From Verrucomicrobiota bacterium (lineage in GTDB: Bacteria; Verrucomicrobiota; Verrucomicrobiia; Verrucomicrobiales; Verrucomicrobiaceae), in the NCBI GenBank assembly GCA_025360015.1, contig JANYCZ010000025.1, forward strand, positions 1 to 64,000: a stretch of 64,000 bases of DNA. Reading direction: 5' to 3'. Both the position numbers and the translations under genes were made by a program. The notes below the pieces were generated by a model that worked only from the letters and a program-made list of their open reading frames with translations, ran no database searches and was not told the DNA's origin. Shown here piece by piece: positions 24,372 through 33,365 of this stretch. How positions within the stretch are numbered: position 1 is the first letter of the stretch; each line of letters starts with the position of its first letter.

Positions 24372-26174
24372 ATGCCCGACGACACTCCCGCTTCCAGCCC
24401 AGACGCCCTTTTTGGCAACAGTGTCAGCGACCTCTTCCGCCATGCGCTGGATGCCACGGAGGCCAGTCCCATCTCGCAGCCCTGGCAGCCGCCTACACCG
24501 GAACACCTTGCCGCGATGCTGCCGCAGTATCAGATCGAATCCCTCATCGGCCGGGGTGGCATGGGTGCGGTCTATAAAGGCAGACAAGCCTCGCTGAAGC
24601 GCGCTGTGGCCATCAAGCTCCTGCCGGCGGAGTTTTCTGCCAATGCGGAGTTCACCTCCCGCTTTGAGCGAGAGGCGCAAACGCTCGCCAGCCTCAATCA
24701 TCAGGGCATCGTGGCCATCTTCGATTTTGGGCAGACGCATGAAGGGCACTTGTACTTCGTCATGGAGTTCGTGGATGGCACGGACCTCGCGCACCTCCTG
24801 CATGCGCAGCGGCTGGAGCCGGATCAGGCCCTCGAAATCACCATTCAGATCTGCGAGGCCCTGCACTACGCGCATTCACAGGGCGTGGTGCATCGCGACA
24901 TCAAGCCAGCAAATGTTCTCATCAATCGGGATGGGCGTGCCAAGCTGGCCGACTTTGGCCTCGCCCGCCCGCTCAGCGCCATCCATCCCCAGCTCACCGC
25001 CACCCATGCCGTCATGGGCACGCCCGACTACATGGCCCCTGAGCAGTGGCAGGGGAAAGCGGACCACCGCGCCGACATCTACTCACTCGGTGTCATGCTT
25101 TACGAGATGCTCACTGGCACACGCCCGCAGGGGGCGTTTGATCTGCCTTCCTTCAAATCCCGCGCCGATGCCCGGATCGATGAAGTCGTCATCAAAGCCA
25201 TGAGGCAGGAGCCTGAGCGCCGCTACCAGCGCGTCAGCGAATTGAGGGAGGCCGTGGACCGCATTCGCACCACCCGCCCGCCACAACCTGCCGCCGTGCC
25301 GCGCCAACCTGTCCAAGCCCTCGTTCCTGAAATCTCTGCGCCGCAGAAAAAGCACTCCACTTTTGACACGCTGATGTGGGTTGTCCTCACGCTGCTGCTC
25401 ACCGGCCTCGGCTGGGGAGCGTACTCTCTGCTGGTCAGTTCTAGCCGCCAGGCTGCGGCTTTGCCGCAGGCAGAAACTCCTCCCGTCACCACCCCGTCAA
25501 TTGATCCGCCAGTGATGCCGACCTCACCACCGGTGGCCAGGCCCGGGCCTTCTGCATCCAAGCCGGAACCGCTGCCAATCAACACGCCAACCTCTACCCC
25601 GCCACCTATGCCTGCGTCCAGTCCAGCCGTGGTGACCGCTCCCGTGGTGGTGCCAGCGCCTGCCGCTGTAGAGCCTGATCTTGCCTGCATTCACATCTTC
25701 AAAACCCAGGCTCCAAACTCCATGAAATGGGTGCTCGCTCCGCTGGATGAAGCCGTTCCCGCAGACATCCGTCAAAACCTGACATTCCTGCGTGAGGACC
25801 TTGTGGATGAAGGCAAGACCAAGCCAGCGGCTCCCCTCGCCGCTTACAGCGCCGCGTGGCAGCTCTGCAAGGCGCTGCTCACCGCTCTCGACGAGCGAGA
25901 CCGCGCCCGCATTGCCGCCGGTTACCGCGATGCCCAGGCCGCCGCCAATCAAACCAACACCAACCAGGCCCTCAACGCCCGGCGCAACTACAAGATGAGC
26001 TGGCCGCAATATGCCCGCGAAGGCGATCAACGCGCCGAAGTTCAGCGCCAGTCCGGTAACAATACCGCCCTCGCCAGCGAAGCTCAAAAAGTCGCCTGGG
26101 CCACGCAAAGCGCCAAACTCAGCCGCAGCCTCGACACTCTCTATTCTAGGTTCCGCGAAGCCATGAGGCAATGA
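24372..26174 (+). CDS. Membrane Ser/Thr protein kinase with shared C-terminal domain (600 aa)
   Basis: A cytoplasmic Hanks-type kinase domain (about residues 53-298) is complete: GRGGMGAVYKG (P-loop), VAIKLL (lysine), HRDIKPANVLIN (catalytic loop), LADFGLARP and MAPEQWQGKADHRADIYSLG. A membrane segment follows (LMWVVLTLLLTGLGWGAYSL, about 331-356), then a proline-rich linker. A C-terminal helical domain (about 441-600) lies on the far side of the membrane: LDEAVPADIRQNLTFLREDL, NQALNARRNYKMSWPQYARE. This last domain recurs in the next four secreted proteins. ATG 24372 is preferred to a TTG at 24354, by analogy with the spacing after the shared TTTGAAC leader element. It is probably a receptor kinase, ligand unknown. 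Confidence 0.93.
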   Translation: MPDDTPASSPDALFGNSVSDLFRHALDATEASPISQPWQPPTPEHLAAMLPQYQIESLIGRGGMGAVYKGRQASLKRAVAIKLLPAEFSANAEFTSRFEREAQTLASLNHQGIVAIFDFGQTHEGHLYFVMEFVDGTDLAHLLHAQRLEPDQALEITIQICEALHYAHSQGVVHRDIKPANVLINRDGRAKLADFGLARPLSAIHPQLTATHAVMGTPDYMAPEQWQGKADHRADIYSLGVMLYEMLTGTRPQGAFDLPSFKSRADARIDEVVIKAMRQEPERRYQRVSELREAVDRIRTTRPPQPAAVPRQPVQALVPEISAPQKKHSTFDTLMWVVLTLLLTGLGWGAYSLLVSSSRQAAALPQAETPPVTTPSIDPPVMPTSPPVARPGPSASKPEPLPINTPTSTPPPMPASSPAVVTAPVVVPAPAAVEPDLACIHIFKTQAPNSMKWVLAPLDEAVPADIRQNLTFLREDLVDEGKTKPAAPLAAYSAAWQLCKALLTALDERDRARIAAGYRDAQAAANQTNTNQALNARRNYKMSWPQYAREGDQRAEVQRQSGNNTALASEAQKVAWATQSAKLSRSLDTLYSRFREAMRQ

Positions 26175-26210
26175 ACTCTTCCCAATCCATTCACACGCCG
26201 CAAGAGATGA

Positions 26211-26257
26211 GATAACCGCAAAGAAAACCGTTTTGCATGCCTTTCTCTGCGGTTATC
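26211..26257 (+). terminator. Hairpin between kinase and next gene
   Basis: GATAACCGCA (26211-26220) pairs perfectly with 26248-26257 and pairing continues inward for six more bases with one mismatch. No T-run follows. It may cause partial termination or protect the kinase mRNA end, lowering or uncoupling expression of the four downstream genes. Confidence 0.5.
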
Positions 26258-26284
26258 CCAACTCTGCGATGTGAAAAATCTTCA

Positions 26285-26327
26285 CCCTCTGCAACCACCG
26301 CCTCCGCTTTGCGAAGCTGTCTTTGAA
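26285..26327 (+). repeat. Conserved spacer element before array gene 2
   Basis: CTGCAACCACCGCCTCCGCT then TTGCGAAGCTGTCTTTGAA matches the spacers before the next three genes (consensus TTTGCAACC, about 10 variable bases, GCTTTGCGAATCACTCTTTGAAC). Non-coding and located 17 bases before the chosen start. Confidence 0.65.
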
Positions 26328-26343
26328 TATGAACTCTTACCCC

Positions 26344-27645
26344 ATGAACTCCCGCTGTTGCTCCCTCATCCTCGTCCTCACGTCCACTGCTCTCCAGTTG
26401 GCAGTCGCAGTGATTCCGTCTCAACCTATTGCGACCAAAACGCAGCTGCTGTTTGAAGACGACATGGAAGGAACTCAACATGATGCGCGCTGGCATCGTG
26501 TTGTGGATTCTTTTGTCTTCGAGAACGGTGTTTTAAAGGGCTCACAAACTCGCGAAAAGGATGCTCCTGCTGCAAAAGGCAAACCGGCAAGGCCTGCCCA
26601 TGATGCGACCTATGGGCTTGAGTTGCCCACCAAGGACAGCGTCGTGGAGGCGAAGATCAAGTTTGGTGGCTGCACGATGATCGATGTGGAGTTCGACGAT
26701 CGAAAATTCGACGGCTCCCATTATGGTCATATCTGCCGCGCTCAAATCCGATTAGATAGCGTAAGCATACTTGACGAACGCGACGGGAAGCAGAGCAATG
26801 CATTGCTTGAACTGAGCAAAAACCCCGCAAAGAACCAAGCCCGCATCGACAAGATAATAGATGGCCATAGCGCGAATTTTCCAGTCTCTCTCCAGGCGGG
26901 AAAGTGGTATAATCTAGCCATCGAAACCGTTGGCGATGCCATGCGCGTGACTATTGATGGCGCGCCTGTTGCCTTCTATTCTTCACCTGGTATCGGACAC
27001 AAAACAAAGACCAAAATCGAACTCGGAGTGAAGGGCAAGAACGGCTTCTTTGATGACATCAAAGTGTGGAATGCTTCACCTCCAGTTGCCACATCAGCCG
27101 CCACCCCCACCGCCCTCACCCTCGCCCCCAATCAGCCCCTGCTCGAAACCTTCTCCCAACTCGCGCCCAACGCCAGCGCCTGGGTGCTGGCTGCACTGGA
27201 CGAAGGTGTGCCACCCAATGTGCGGCAGAATCTCACATACCTGCGCGAGGACCTGCTTGACGAATACAAGCAGAAGCCCAAAGCCAGCCAGGACGCCTAC
27301 AAACTCGCGCACCAGCTCTGCTCTACCATGATTGCGGCACTCGATGAACGCGACCAGACACTCGTCCGCGCTGGATTCCGCGCTGTGCAGGCAGATGCCA
27401 ATACCGCCATCTCCGGCAACCAGGCCCTCAACGCTCGGCGCAACTACATGATGAGCTGGCCGCAGTACGCCCGCGAAAAGTCCCAGCGCGCCGAACTGCG
27501 AAGCGCTGCCGCCAGCCAATCTCAGGTGATGAAGGAGCAACCCAAAGTGGACTGGTCCAACCGCACCGCCGCGCTGCGCAAAACCCTGGATGATCTCTAC
27601 GCCCAGTTTCGCGAAGCTTTGCGGCAGTCGCCTGCGGCCAAGTGA
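26344..27645 (+). CDS. Secreted LamG-like protein with shared C-terminal domain (433 aa)
   Basis: The signal peptide MNSRCCSLILVLTSTALQLA is followed by a concanavalin-like jelly-roll domain (about residues 35-245): TQLLFEDDMEGTQHDARWHR, DATYGLELPTKDSVVEAKIK, WYNLAIETVGDAMRVTIDGA and GFFDDIKVWNASPP. Its C-terminal domain (about 267-433) is the same helical module as in the kinase, with LDEGVPPNVRQNLTYLREDL and NQALNARRNYMMSWPQYARE. The jelly-roll would bind a carbohydrate or a polymer. The start at 26344 keeps the spacing seen in the sister genes. ATG 26329 is possible. Confidence 0.85.
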   Translation: MNSRCCSLILVLTSTALQLAVAVIPSQPIATKTQLLFEDDMEGTQHDARWHRVVDSFVFENGVLKGSQTREKDAPAAKGKPARPAHDATYGLELPTKDSVVEAKIKFGGCTMIDVEFDDRKFDGSHYGHICRAQIRLDSVSILDERDGKQSNALLELSKNPAKNQARIDKIIDGHSANFPVSLQAGKWYNLAIETVGDAMRVTIDGAPVAFYSSPGIGHKTKTKIELGVKGKNGFFDDIKVWNASPPVATSAATPTALTLAPNQPLLETFSQLAPNASAWVLAALDEGVPPNVRQNLTYLREDLLDEYKQKPKASQDAYKLAHQLCSTMIAALDERDQTLVRAGFRAVQADANTAISGNQALNARRNYMMSWPQYAREKSQRAELRSAAASQSQVMKEQPKVDWSNRTAALRKTLDDLYAQFREALRQSPAAK

Positions 27646-27653
27646 GAATTTGT

Positions 27654-27698
27654 TTGTTTGCAGCCCTCCCCCTTCGCTTTGCGAATCACTCTTTGAAC
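27654..27698 (+). repeat. Conserved spacer element before array gene 3
   Basis: TGTTTGCAGCCCTCCCCCTT then CGCTTTGCGAATCACTCTTTGAAC, nearly identical to 28897-28939 and 30147-30191. Confidence 0.7.
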
Positions 27699-27713
27699 AT
27701 GTCTCGTTCTCCC

Positions 27714-28886
27714 ATGAAATCCATCGGCCGCACCCTCATTTTCACCGCACTGACTTCCATGCTGCTGGCTCCGTTGTTGCCAGCCGTTGAGCAAGGATTC
27801 ATTCCGCTGCTGGATCGTGAACATACCACTGGCTGGAAACAAGCGGGCCCTGGAAACGTCAGCATGGAAGATGGGAGCGTCACCACGTCATCTCCCAAGG
27901 GGCATGGTGTCTTCTGGTATTCACCAAAGGTTTTCAATGACTTCATTCTCAAACTCGAATTCAGGGCCACCCAAAGGGAATTCAACTCCGGCGTCTTCAT
28001 CCGCTTTCCAGCTCCACGCCTTGACGCCACCATGCCTGACACGAAAGGTAATGAAGTCGCCATTGCTGATGGATTGAACGATGACCGTCCCACCGGTTCC
28101 ATCTACCACTTCCAAGACTCATCTTCCGCACCTATGAAGCGAGGCGACTGGAACGAGTTCGAGATCACCTGCATTGGAAACCGGGTCGTGGTGAAGCTCA
28201 ATGGCAAATCGATCAACGATTTTACTGGGTTGCAGCACCCGACAGGTTTCATCGGACTTCAATGCCATTCGCGTGGCCCGGTACAGTTCCGCAACATCCG
28301 GATCAAGGACCTGTCCGCTTCCCAGCAACCACTCCCCATCCTGGACGCGCAACCCCTCACCCTCGATCCCAAACAGCCCCTGCTCGAAACCTTTTCTCAA
28401 CTCGCCCCCAATGCTAGTGCCTGGGTGCTCGCCGCGCTGGATGAAGGCGTGCCGCCCAATGTGCGGCAGAACCTCACGTACTTGCGGGAGGACTTGCTGG
28501 ATGAATACAAGCAAAAGCCGAAAGCCAGCCAGGACGCCTATAAACTCGCGCACCAGCTCTGCTCCACGATGATCGCCGCGCTCGATGAGCGGGACCAGAC
28601 TCTCGTCCGTGCTGGCTTCCGCGCCGTGCAGGCGGATGCCAATTCTTCCACCTCCGGTAACCAGGCTCTCAATGCGCGGCGCAACTACATGATGAGCTGG
28701 CCGCAGTATGCCCGCGAGGAATCCCAGCGTGCCGAACTCCGCAGCGCTGCCGCCAATCAATCCCAAGTGATGAAAGAGCAGCCCAAAGTGGAATGGTCCA
28801 CCCGCACCGCCGCCCTGCGCAGAACCCTCGATTCTCTCTATGCCCAGTTCCGTGAGGCCCTGCGGCAGTCGCCGGCGACGAAGTGA
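27714..28886 (+). CDS. Secreted DUF1080 protein with shared C-terminal domain, copy A (390 aa)
   Basis: Signal peptide MKSIGRTLIFTALTSMLLAP. The DUF1080 (3-keto-disaccharide hydrolase) domain (about residues 25-205) has GFIPLLDREHTTGWKQAG, FILKLEFRATQREFNSGVFI and GFIGLQCHSRGPVQFRNIRI. The linked helical C-terminal module (about 224-390) is almost identical to that of the preceding protein. DUF1080 proteins in Verrucomicrobia and Planctomycetes are exported, and some act on 3-keto sugars, but the substrate here is unknown. The start is chosen by comparison with the gene at 30207, whose only ATG corresponds to 27714. Confidence 0.87.
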   Translation: MKSIGRTLIFTALTSMLLAPLLPAVEQGFIPLLDREHTTGWKQAGPGNVSMEDGSVTTSSPKGHGVFWYSPKVFNDFILKLEFRATQREFNSGVFIRFPAPRLDATMPDTKGNEVAIADGLNDDRPTGSIYHFQDSSSAPMKRGDWNEFEITCIGNRVVVKLNGKSINDFTGLQHPTGFIGLQCHSRGPVQFRNIRIKDLSASQQPLPILDAQPLTLDPKQPLLETFSQLAPNASAWVLAALDEGVPPNVRQNLTYLREDLLDEYKQKPKASQDAYKLAHQLCSTMIAALDERDQTLVRAGFRAVQADANSSTSGNQALNARRNYMMSWPQYAREESQRAELRSAAANQSQVMKEQPKVEWSTRTAALRRTLDSLYAQFREALRQSPATK

Positions 28887-28896
28887 GTGAAATTTT

Positions 28897-28939
28897 TGTT
28901 TGCAACCACGCCGCCCGCTTGGCGAATCACTCTTTAGAC
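28897..28939 (+). repeat. Conserved spacer element before array gene 4
   Basis: TGTTTGCAACCACGCCGCCC then GCTTGGCGAATCACTCTTTAGAC. One base change in the central TTTGCGAA block relative to the copies before genes 3 and 5. Confidence 0.7.
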
Positions 28940-28954
28940 ATGAGCTCCCTATCC

Positions 28955-30139
28955 ATGAAAAACCTCCACTTTAGTTTCTTCCAAGTCATTCTGTTTTGTT
29001 CGCTTCCAGCTCTCAGCCTGCAGGCGGTGGAAGCGGGGTTTGTGCCATTGCTCGACCGGGAACACACCGATGGATGGAAGCAAACGGGGAATGGCGGGAT
29101 GAAAATCAAAGACGGCGTCGCGACCACTTGGGTGGCACCTCCGGGCAAAATGCCAGGAAGCGGCAACAGCTGGCACACCGGCATCAACTGGTACATGAAA
29201 CAGGGATTCGGGGACTTTGATCTCCGGCTTGAATTCAAAGCCGACGAGCCAACCTCCAACTCAGGCGTCTTTCTCCGTTCCCCGTCCATTGATGCAGAGG
29301 TGAAGAGTTTTTACGAGGTGCAAATATACGGTCGAGCAGGCCAGGATCAGCCCACCGGTTCATTCTGGGGGTTGCAGCCTTCAAGTGGGGGTAAACTGAA
29401 ACTTCTGGGCGAGTGGAATGAATTGGAGATCATCGCGAAAGGCCAGTATTACACCGTGCGGCTCAACGGTCAGGTCGTGAACCAGTTTGTAGGTAACAGG
29501 GAGACTGCCGGATTAATTGGATTGCAGAGTCATCCTAAAGGCCCCGTCCAATTCCGCAACATCCGCGTCAAGGACCTCTCCGCCGCCACGCCATCCATTC
29601 CTCTCGCCACCATCCAAACCGATTCCAGCCTGCCCCGCATCCAAGTTATTAAAGACCAAGGCCCCAACGCCACCGAGTGGGCGCTGACACCGCTGGACGA
29701 AGCCATCCCCGCCGACATCCGGCAGAATTTGACGTCTCTGCGCGAGGACCTTCTCGATGAAGGTGCGAAAGCCGCCAAGGGCAATCCCAAAGCTTACCAA
29801 CTGGCCTCCGATTACTGTGACAAAATACTCGCCGCGCTATCTCAACGTGAATTGGCCCGCGTGAACGCCGGGTACCGCACTGCCCAGGCCGAGGCCAACA
29901 AAGCCATCGGCAACCAAGCCCTTGATGCCCGACGCAACTACAAGATGAGCTGGCCGCAATACGCCCGCGAAGAATCCCAACGCTCCTCCCTGCGCGAAAA
30001 CGAATCCGACAAGGCCGATGTGAAGAAGGAACAACTCAAGGTCGAATGGGCCGGACGCGCCGAGCAGATGCGGAAGGCCTTGGACGATCTCTATGCCCGG
30101 TTCCGCGAAGCTGTACGTCAGTCGCCTGCGGCGAAGTGA
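28955..30139 (+). CDS. Secreted DUF1080 protein with shared C-terminal domain, copy B (394 aa)
   Basis: Signal peptide (FQVILFCSLPALSLQAVEAG), then a DUF1080 domain (about residues 25-208): GFVPLLDREHTDGWKQTG, FDLRLEFKADEPTSNSGVFL, YEVQIYGRAGQDQPTGSFWG and LIGLQSHPKGPVQFRNIRVK. The C-terminal helical module (about 230-394) has LDEAIPADIRQNLTSLREDL and NQALDARRNYKMSWPQYARE. This module is closer to that of the next gene (30207) than to copy A, while the DUF1080 part is closer to copy A, so the two halves have different relatives within the array, a sign of domain shuffling. Confidence 0.87.
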   Translation: MKNLHFSFFQVILFCSLPALSLQAVEAGFVPLLDREHTDGWKQTGNGGMKIKDGVATTWVAPPGKMPGSGNSWHTGINWYMKQGFGDFDLRLEFKADEPTSNSGVFLRSPSIDAEVKSFYEVQIYGRAGQDQPTGSFWGLQPSSGGKLKLLGEWNELEIIAKGQYYTVRLNGQVVNQFVGNRETAGLIGLQSHPKGPVQFRNIRVKDLSAATPSIPLATIQTDSSLPRIQVIKDQGPNATEWALTPLDEAIPADIRQNLTSLREDLLDEGAKAAKGNPKAYQLASDYCDKILAALSQRELARVNAGYRTAQAEANKAIGNQALDARRNYKMSWPQYAREESQRSSLRENESDKADVKKEQLKVEWAGRAEQMRKALDDLYARFREAVRQSPAAK

Positions 30140-30146
30140 AAATCAG

Positions 30147-30191
30147 TTTGTTTGCAACCCTCTCGACTGCTTTGCGAATCACACTTTGAAC
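30147..30191 (+). repeat. Conserved spacer element before array gene 5
   Basis: TTTGTTTGCAACCCTCTCGA then CTGCTTTGCGAATCACACTTTGAAC. Unlike the other copies, no ATG follows TTTGAAC directly, which identifies the later ATG as the likely start in the whole set. Confidence 0.7.
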
Positions 30192-30206
30192 CTATAGCCA
30201 TTTTTC

Positions 30207-31142
30207 ATGAAAACCATTCGCCGCATAACAGCCCTTATTTCCATGTGCAATGTTCTTTGCGCTACGGCTTTGCAAGCCGCTGAGCCCAAGACATTAAAAG
30301 AGGCTCTCCTCAACTATCCATGGGAGTGGACACACGCTCCCAGGCCTCCGGATCTGCTTATCTTTAACCAAGATGGAACAGCGATATGTACACGATTCGG
30401 ATTGGACTGGAAAATTACGGGATCGCACACTGCGCTTGGCTCTTTTCACCCTAAGCCAAATTCTGACATTCAAGTGAAATTGAAATTCGACGCCTCGTTC
30501 TCGACACTGCAAGGATCCACGCTGGACGGAAAATACCATTACACTGGCAGACGGCTCCCCCCTGGCAGCACAGGGGCGACGACTCCAGTTTCAGCCTCAA
30601 CTTCAAGGCCATCTGCTCCGCTGGCCACCATTCAATCTGACCCCAGCCAGCCCCGCATTCAAGTCATCAAGGATCAGGGCCCCAACGCCTCCGAATGGGC
30701 GCTGACACCGCTGGACGAAGCCATCCCTGCGGACATTCGACAGAATTTGACCTCTCTGCGCGAGGACCTGCTTGATGAAGTTGCGAAAGCCGCCAAGGCC
30801 AGCCCCAGGGCCTACCAACTGGCTTCAGAGTACTGTGACAAAATCCTCGCCACGATTTCCCAACGGGAACTGGCCCGCGTGAACGCCGGGTATCGCTCCG
30901 CGCAGGTGGAGGCCAACAAAGCCACCAGCAACCAAGCCCTCAATGCGCGGCGCAACTACATGATGAGCTGGCCGCAGTACGCCCGCGAAGAATCCCAACG
31001 CTCCTCCCTGCGCGAAAACGAATCTGACAAGGCAGATGTGAAGAAGGAACAACTCAAGGTCGAATGGGCCGCACGCGCCGAACAGATGCGGAAGGCCCTC
31101 GACGGCCTTTATGCCCAGCTGCGCGCCGCCCTGCGGGAATGA
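30207..31142 (+). CDS. Secreted small-domain protein with shared C-terminal domain (311 aa)
   Basis: Signal peptide MKTIRRITALISMCNVLCAT. The N-terminal domain (about residues 25-125) is short and beta-rich: LKEALLNYPWEWTHAPRPPD, LLIFNQDGTAICTRFGLDWK and STLQGSTLDGKYHYTG, a pattern seen in many verrucomicrobial proteins that read out W and G positions of a small barrel. The C-terminal helical module (about 150-311) is nearly identical to that of the preceding protein but ends at LRE without the SPAAK tail. It is the last gene of the array and is convergent with glgB. Confidence 0.83.
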   Translation: MKTIRRITALISMCNVLCATALQAAEPKTLKEALLNYPWEWTHAPRPPDLLIFNQDGTAICTRFGLDWKITGSHTALGSFHPKPNSDIQVKLKFDASFSTLQGSTLDGKYHYTGRRLPPGSTGATTPVSASTSRPSAPLATIQSDPSQPRIQVIKDQGPNASEWALTPLDEAIPADIRQNLTSLREDLLDEVAKAAKASPRAYQLASEYCDKILATISQRELARVNAGYRSAQVEANKATSNQALNARRNYMMSWPQYAREESQRSSLRENESDKADVKKEQLKVEWAARAEQMRKALDGLYAQLRAALRE

Positions 31143-31184
31143 CATCCCGCAAGAGCTTCGGCGTGCCGTCGCCAGTCAGCGACC

Positions 31185-33356
31185 TTATCTGCCCAAGACC
31201 AGCGTGGCGAGTGGGGGGAGATCGACGACGACACTCCAGGGCTGGCCCTGCCAGGGGGTCTGCTGGGCCTGGAAGCCTGCTCCTGCGCTGACGCCGGAAC
31301 CGGCGTAGGTGGGGGCGTCGCTGTTGAGGAGTTCGCGGTAGGTGCCGGCGTCGGGGACGCCGACGCGGTAGCTGGGGCGGGTCACGGGGGTGGCATTGAC
31401 TAGCACGGTCACTTTGTCGCCATCCGGCGCGGAGCGGGTGAAGGCGAAGATGCTGTTGTCGGCGTCGTTGGCGTCGAGCCAGTGGAAGCCGCCGGGCTCG
31501 TGGTCCTTCGCGTAGAGTGCCGGGCGGCTAGTGTAGAGGTGGTTGAGGTCTTTGACGAGCTTTTGGAGGCCGCTGTGCTCTTCACCAAGGAAGAGATGCC
31601 AGTCGAGGCTGCTGTCATGCCGCCACTCATTCCACTGGCCAAATTCGCAGCCCATGAAGAGGAGCTTTTTGCCGGGGTGCATCCACATCCAACTGAGGAA
31701 CATGCGGAGATTCGCGAACTTCTGCCAGCGGTCGCCGGGCATCTTGTTGATGAGGGAGCCTTTCCCATGCACGACTTCATCGTGGCTGAGCACGAGGATG
31801 AAGTTCTCATCAAAGGCGTAGATCATGGCGAAGGTGGCCTCGCCATGGTGGTACTTCCGGTTGATGGGGTCCTCAGCCATGTAGTGCAGGCTGTCATTCA
31901 TCCAGCCCATGTTCCATTTGAAGCCGAAACCGAGGCCGCCGGTGCTGACGGGTTTTGAGACGCCCGCCCAGGCGGTGCTCTCTTCGGCGATGATGGTGGT
32001 GCCGGGATGCTTGGCGTAGCACACGGTGTTCAGCTCGCGCATGAAGGAGATGGCCTCCAGGTTCTCGCGACCGCCGAGGTGGTTCGGAATCCACTGACCG
32101 GGCTCGCGTGAATAGTCGAGGTAAAGCATTGATGCCACAGCATCTACACGCAGGCCGTCGATATGGAACTGCTCCAGCCAGTAGAGGGCATTGGAGATGA
32201 GGAAGTTCTTCACTTCATGGCGGCCATAATTGAAGATGAGGGTGCCCCAGTCCTGATGCTCGCCGAGGCGGGGGTCGGCATGCTCAAATAAGGCGGTGCC
32301 GTCGAACTTGGCGAGGCCGTGGGAGTCTTTCGGGAAATGGCCGGGCACCCAATCGAGGATGACGCCGATGCCTGCCTGATGGCAGCGGTCCACGAATTCG
32401 CGGAACTCGTCCGGATTCCCAAAGCGGCTGGTCGGCGCGTAGTAGCCGGTGATCTGGTAGCCCCAGGAGCCGTCAAAGGGATGCTCGGCGATGCCCATGA
32501 TCTCGATGTGCGTGAAACCGAGGTTTTTGACGTAGGGGATGAGGTCGTCCGCAAGCTCCTTGTAGGACAGCCAGCGATTCCCTTCCGCTTCTTTGCGCTT
32601 CCAGGAGCCAAAGTGCACCTCGTACGCGCTCATGGGCGAATGGTAGAGATCGTGCTTGGCGCGGGTCTGGATCCACTCGTTGTCGGACCAGCGGTAGCGG
32701 TCCAGGTCAAAGACGAGGCTGGAGGTCTGCGTGCCGTGCTGGGCAAAGACGGCATAGGGGTCGCTCTTCAGGCACATGTGGCCGTGCATGTCCACGACCT
32801 CGAACTTGTAGTGTGTCAGCTCGGTGATCCCAGGGATGAAAATCTCCCAGATGCCGGCTTCGATGCGGTTGCGCATCACATTCATGCGGCCGTCCCAGTG
32901 GTTCCAGTCGCCCACGACGGAGACACGCTGGGCATTCGGGGCCCACACCGCAAACTGGCAGCCGGCGACGCCGTGAAGCGTCTTCAGCCGTGCGCCCAGC
33001 ACCTCCCACAGGCGCTGGTGGGTGCCTTCGCGGAAGTAGTACATGTCCTGATCTCCGAGCAGGAGACCAAAGGAATAGGGATCGCTGTGGCGGGTGGGCG
33101 CGCCTTCAAAGGGGGTGATTTCGAGCTCGTAGAGCCCTTTGGGGGTGATGGCTTCAAAGTAGCCGTCCTTGTGCAGCTTTTCCGCCACCACACGTTCATT
33201 GCCAACGATGACCGCCACTTCTTTGGCGTAGGGCTGCACGATGCGCACCACCTGCTGCCCTGGCCGGGACTCATGCGCTCCGAGGAAGGCAAACACATTG
33301 GGGTGTCGGGCCGCCAGCACGGCTTCGATCTCGGGTTTTGGGGAATATGGGCTCAT
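31185..33356 (-). CDS. glgB: 1,4-alpha-glucan branching enzyme
   Basis: Makes alpha-1,6 branches in glycogen. The product is 723 residues, normal for a GH13 branching enzyme with two N-terminal beta domains. Visible motifs: CBM48-type part (GCQFAVWAPNAQRVSVVGDW), VDRCHQAGIGVILDWVPGHF, the nucleophile region HIDGLRVDAVASMLYLDYSR, the acid/base TTIIAEESTAW and the third aspartate in ILVLSHDEVVHGKGSL. The C-terminal beta domain ends VVDLPPLATLVLGR. It follows the glycosyltransferase gene with 9 bases between that stop and this ATG (a GTG at 33365 would abut it), so the two form an operon for glycogen or related glucan synthesis. Confidence 0.97.
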   Translation of the reverse strand: MSPYSPKPEIEAVLAARHPNVFAFLGAHESRPGQQVVRIVQPYAKEVAVIVGNERVVAEKLHKDGYFEAITPKGLYELEITPFEGAPTRHSDPYSFGLLLGDQDMYYFREGTHQRLWEVLGARLKTLHGVAGCQFAVWAPNAQRVSVVGDWNHWDGRMNVMRNRIEAGIWEIFIPGITELTHYKFEVVDMHGHMCLKSDPYAVFAQHGTQTSSLVFDLDRYRWSDNEWIQTRAKHDLYHSPMSAYEVHFGSWKRKEAEGNRWLSYKELADDLIPYVKNLGFTHIEIMGIAEHPFDGSWGYQITGYYAPTSRFGNPDEFREFVDRCHQAGIGVILDWVPGHFPKDSHGLAKFDGTALFEHADPRLGEHQDWGTLIFNYGRHEVKNFLISNALYWLEQFHIDGLRVDAVASMLYLDYSREPGQWIPNHLGGRENLEAISFMRELNTVCYAKHPGTTIIAEESTAWAGVSKPVSTGGLGFGFKWNMGWMNDSLHYMAEDPINRKYHHGEATFAMIYAFDENFILVLSHDEVVHGKGSLINKMPGDRWQKFANLRMFLSWMWMHPGKKLLFMGCEFGQWNEWRHDSSLDWHLFLGEEHSGLQKLVKDLNHLYTSRPALYAKDHEPGGFHWLDANDADNSIFAFTRSAPDGDKVTVLVNATPVTRPSYRVGVPDAGTYRELLNSDAPTYAGSGVSAGAGFQAQQTPWQGQPWSVVVDLPPLATLVLGR

Positions 33357-33365
33357 TGGAGCCAC

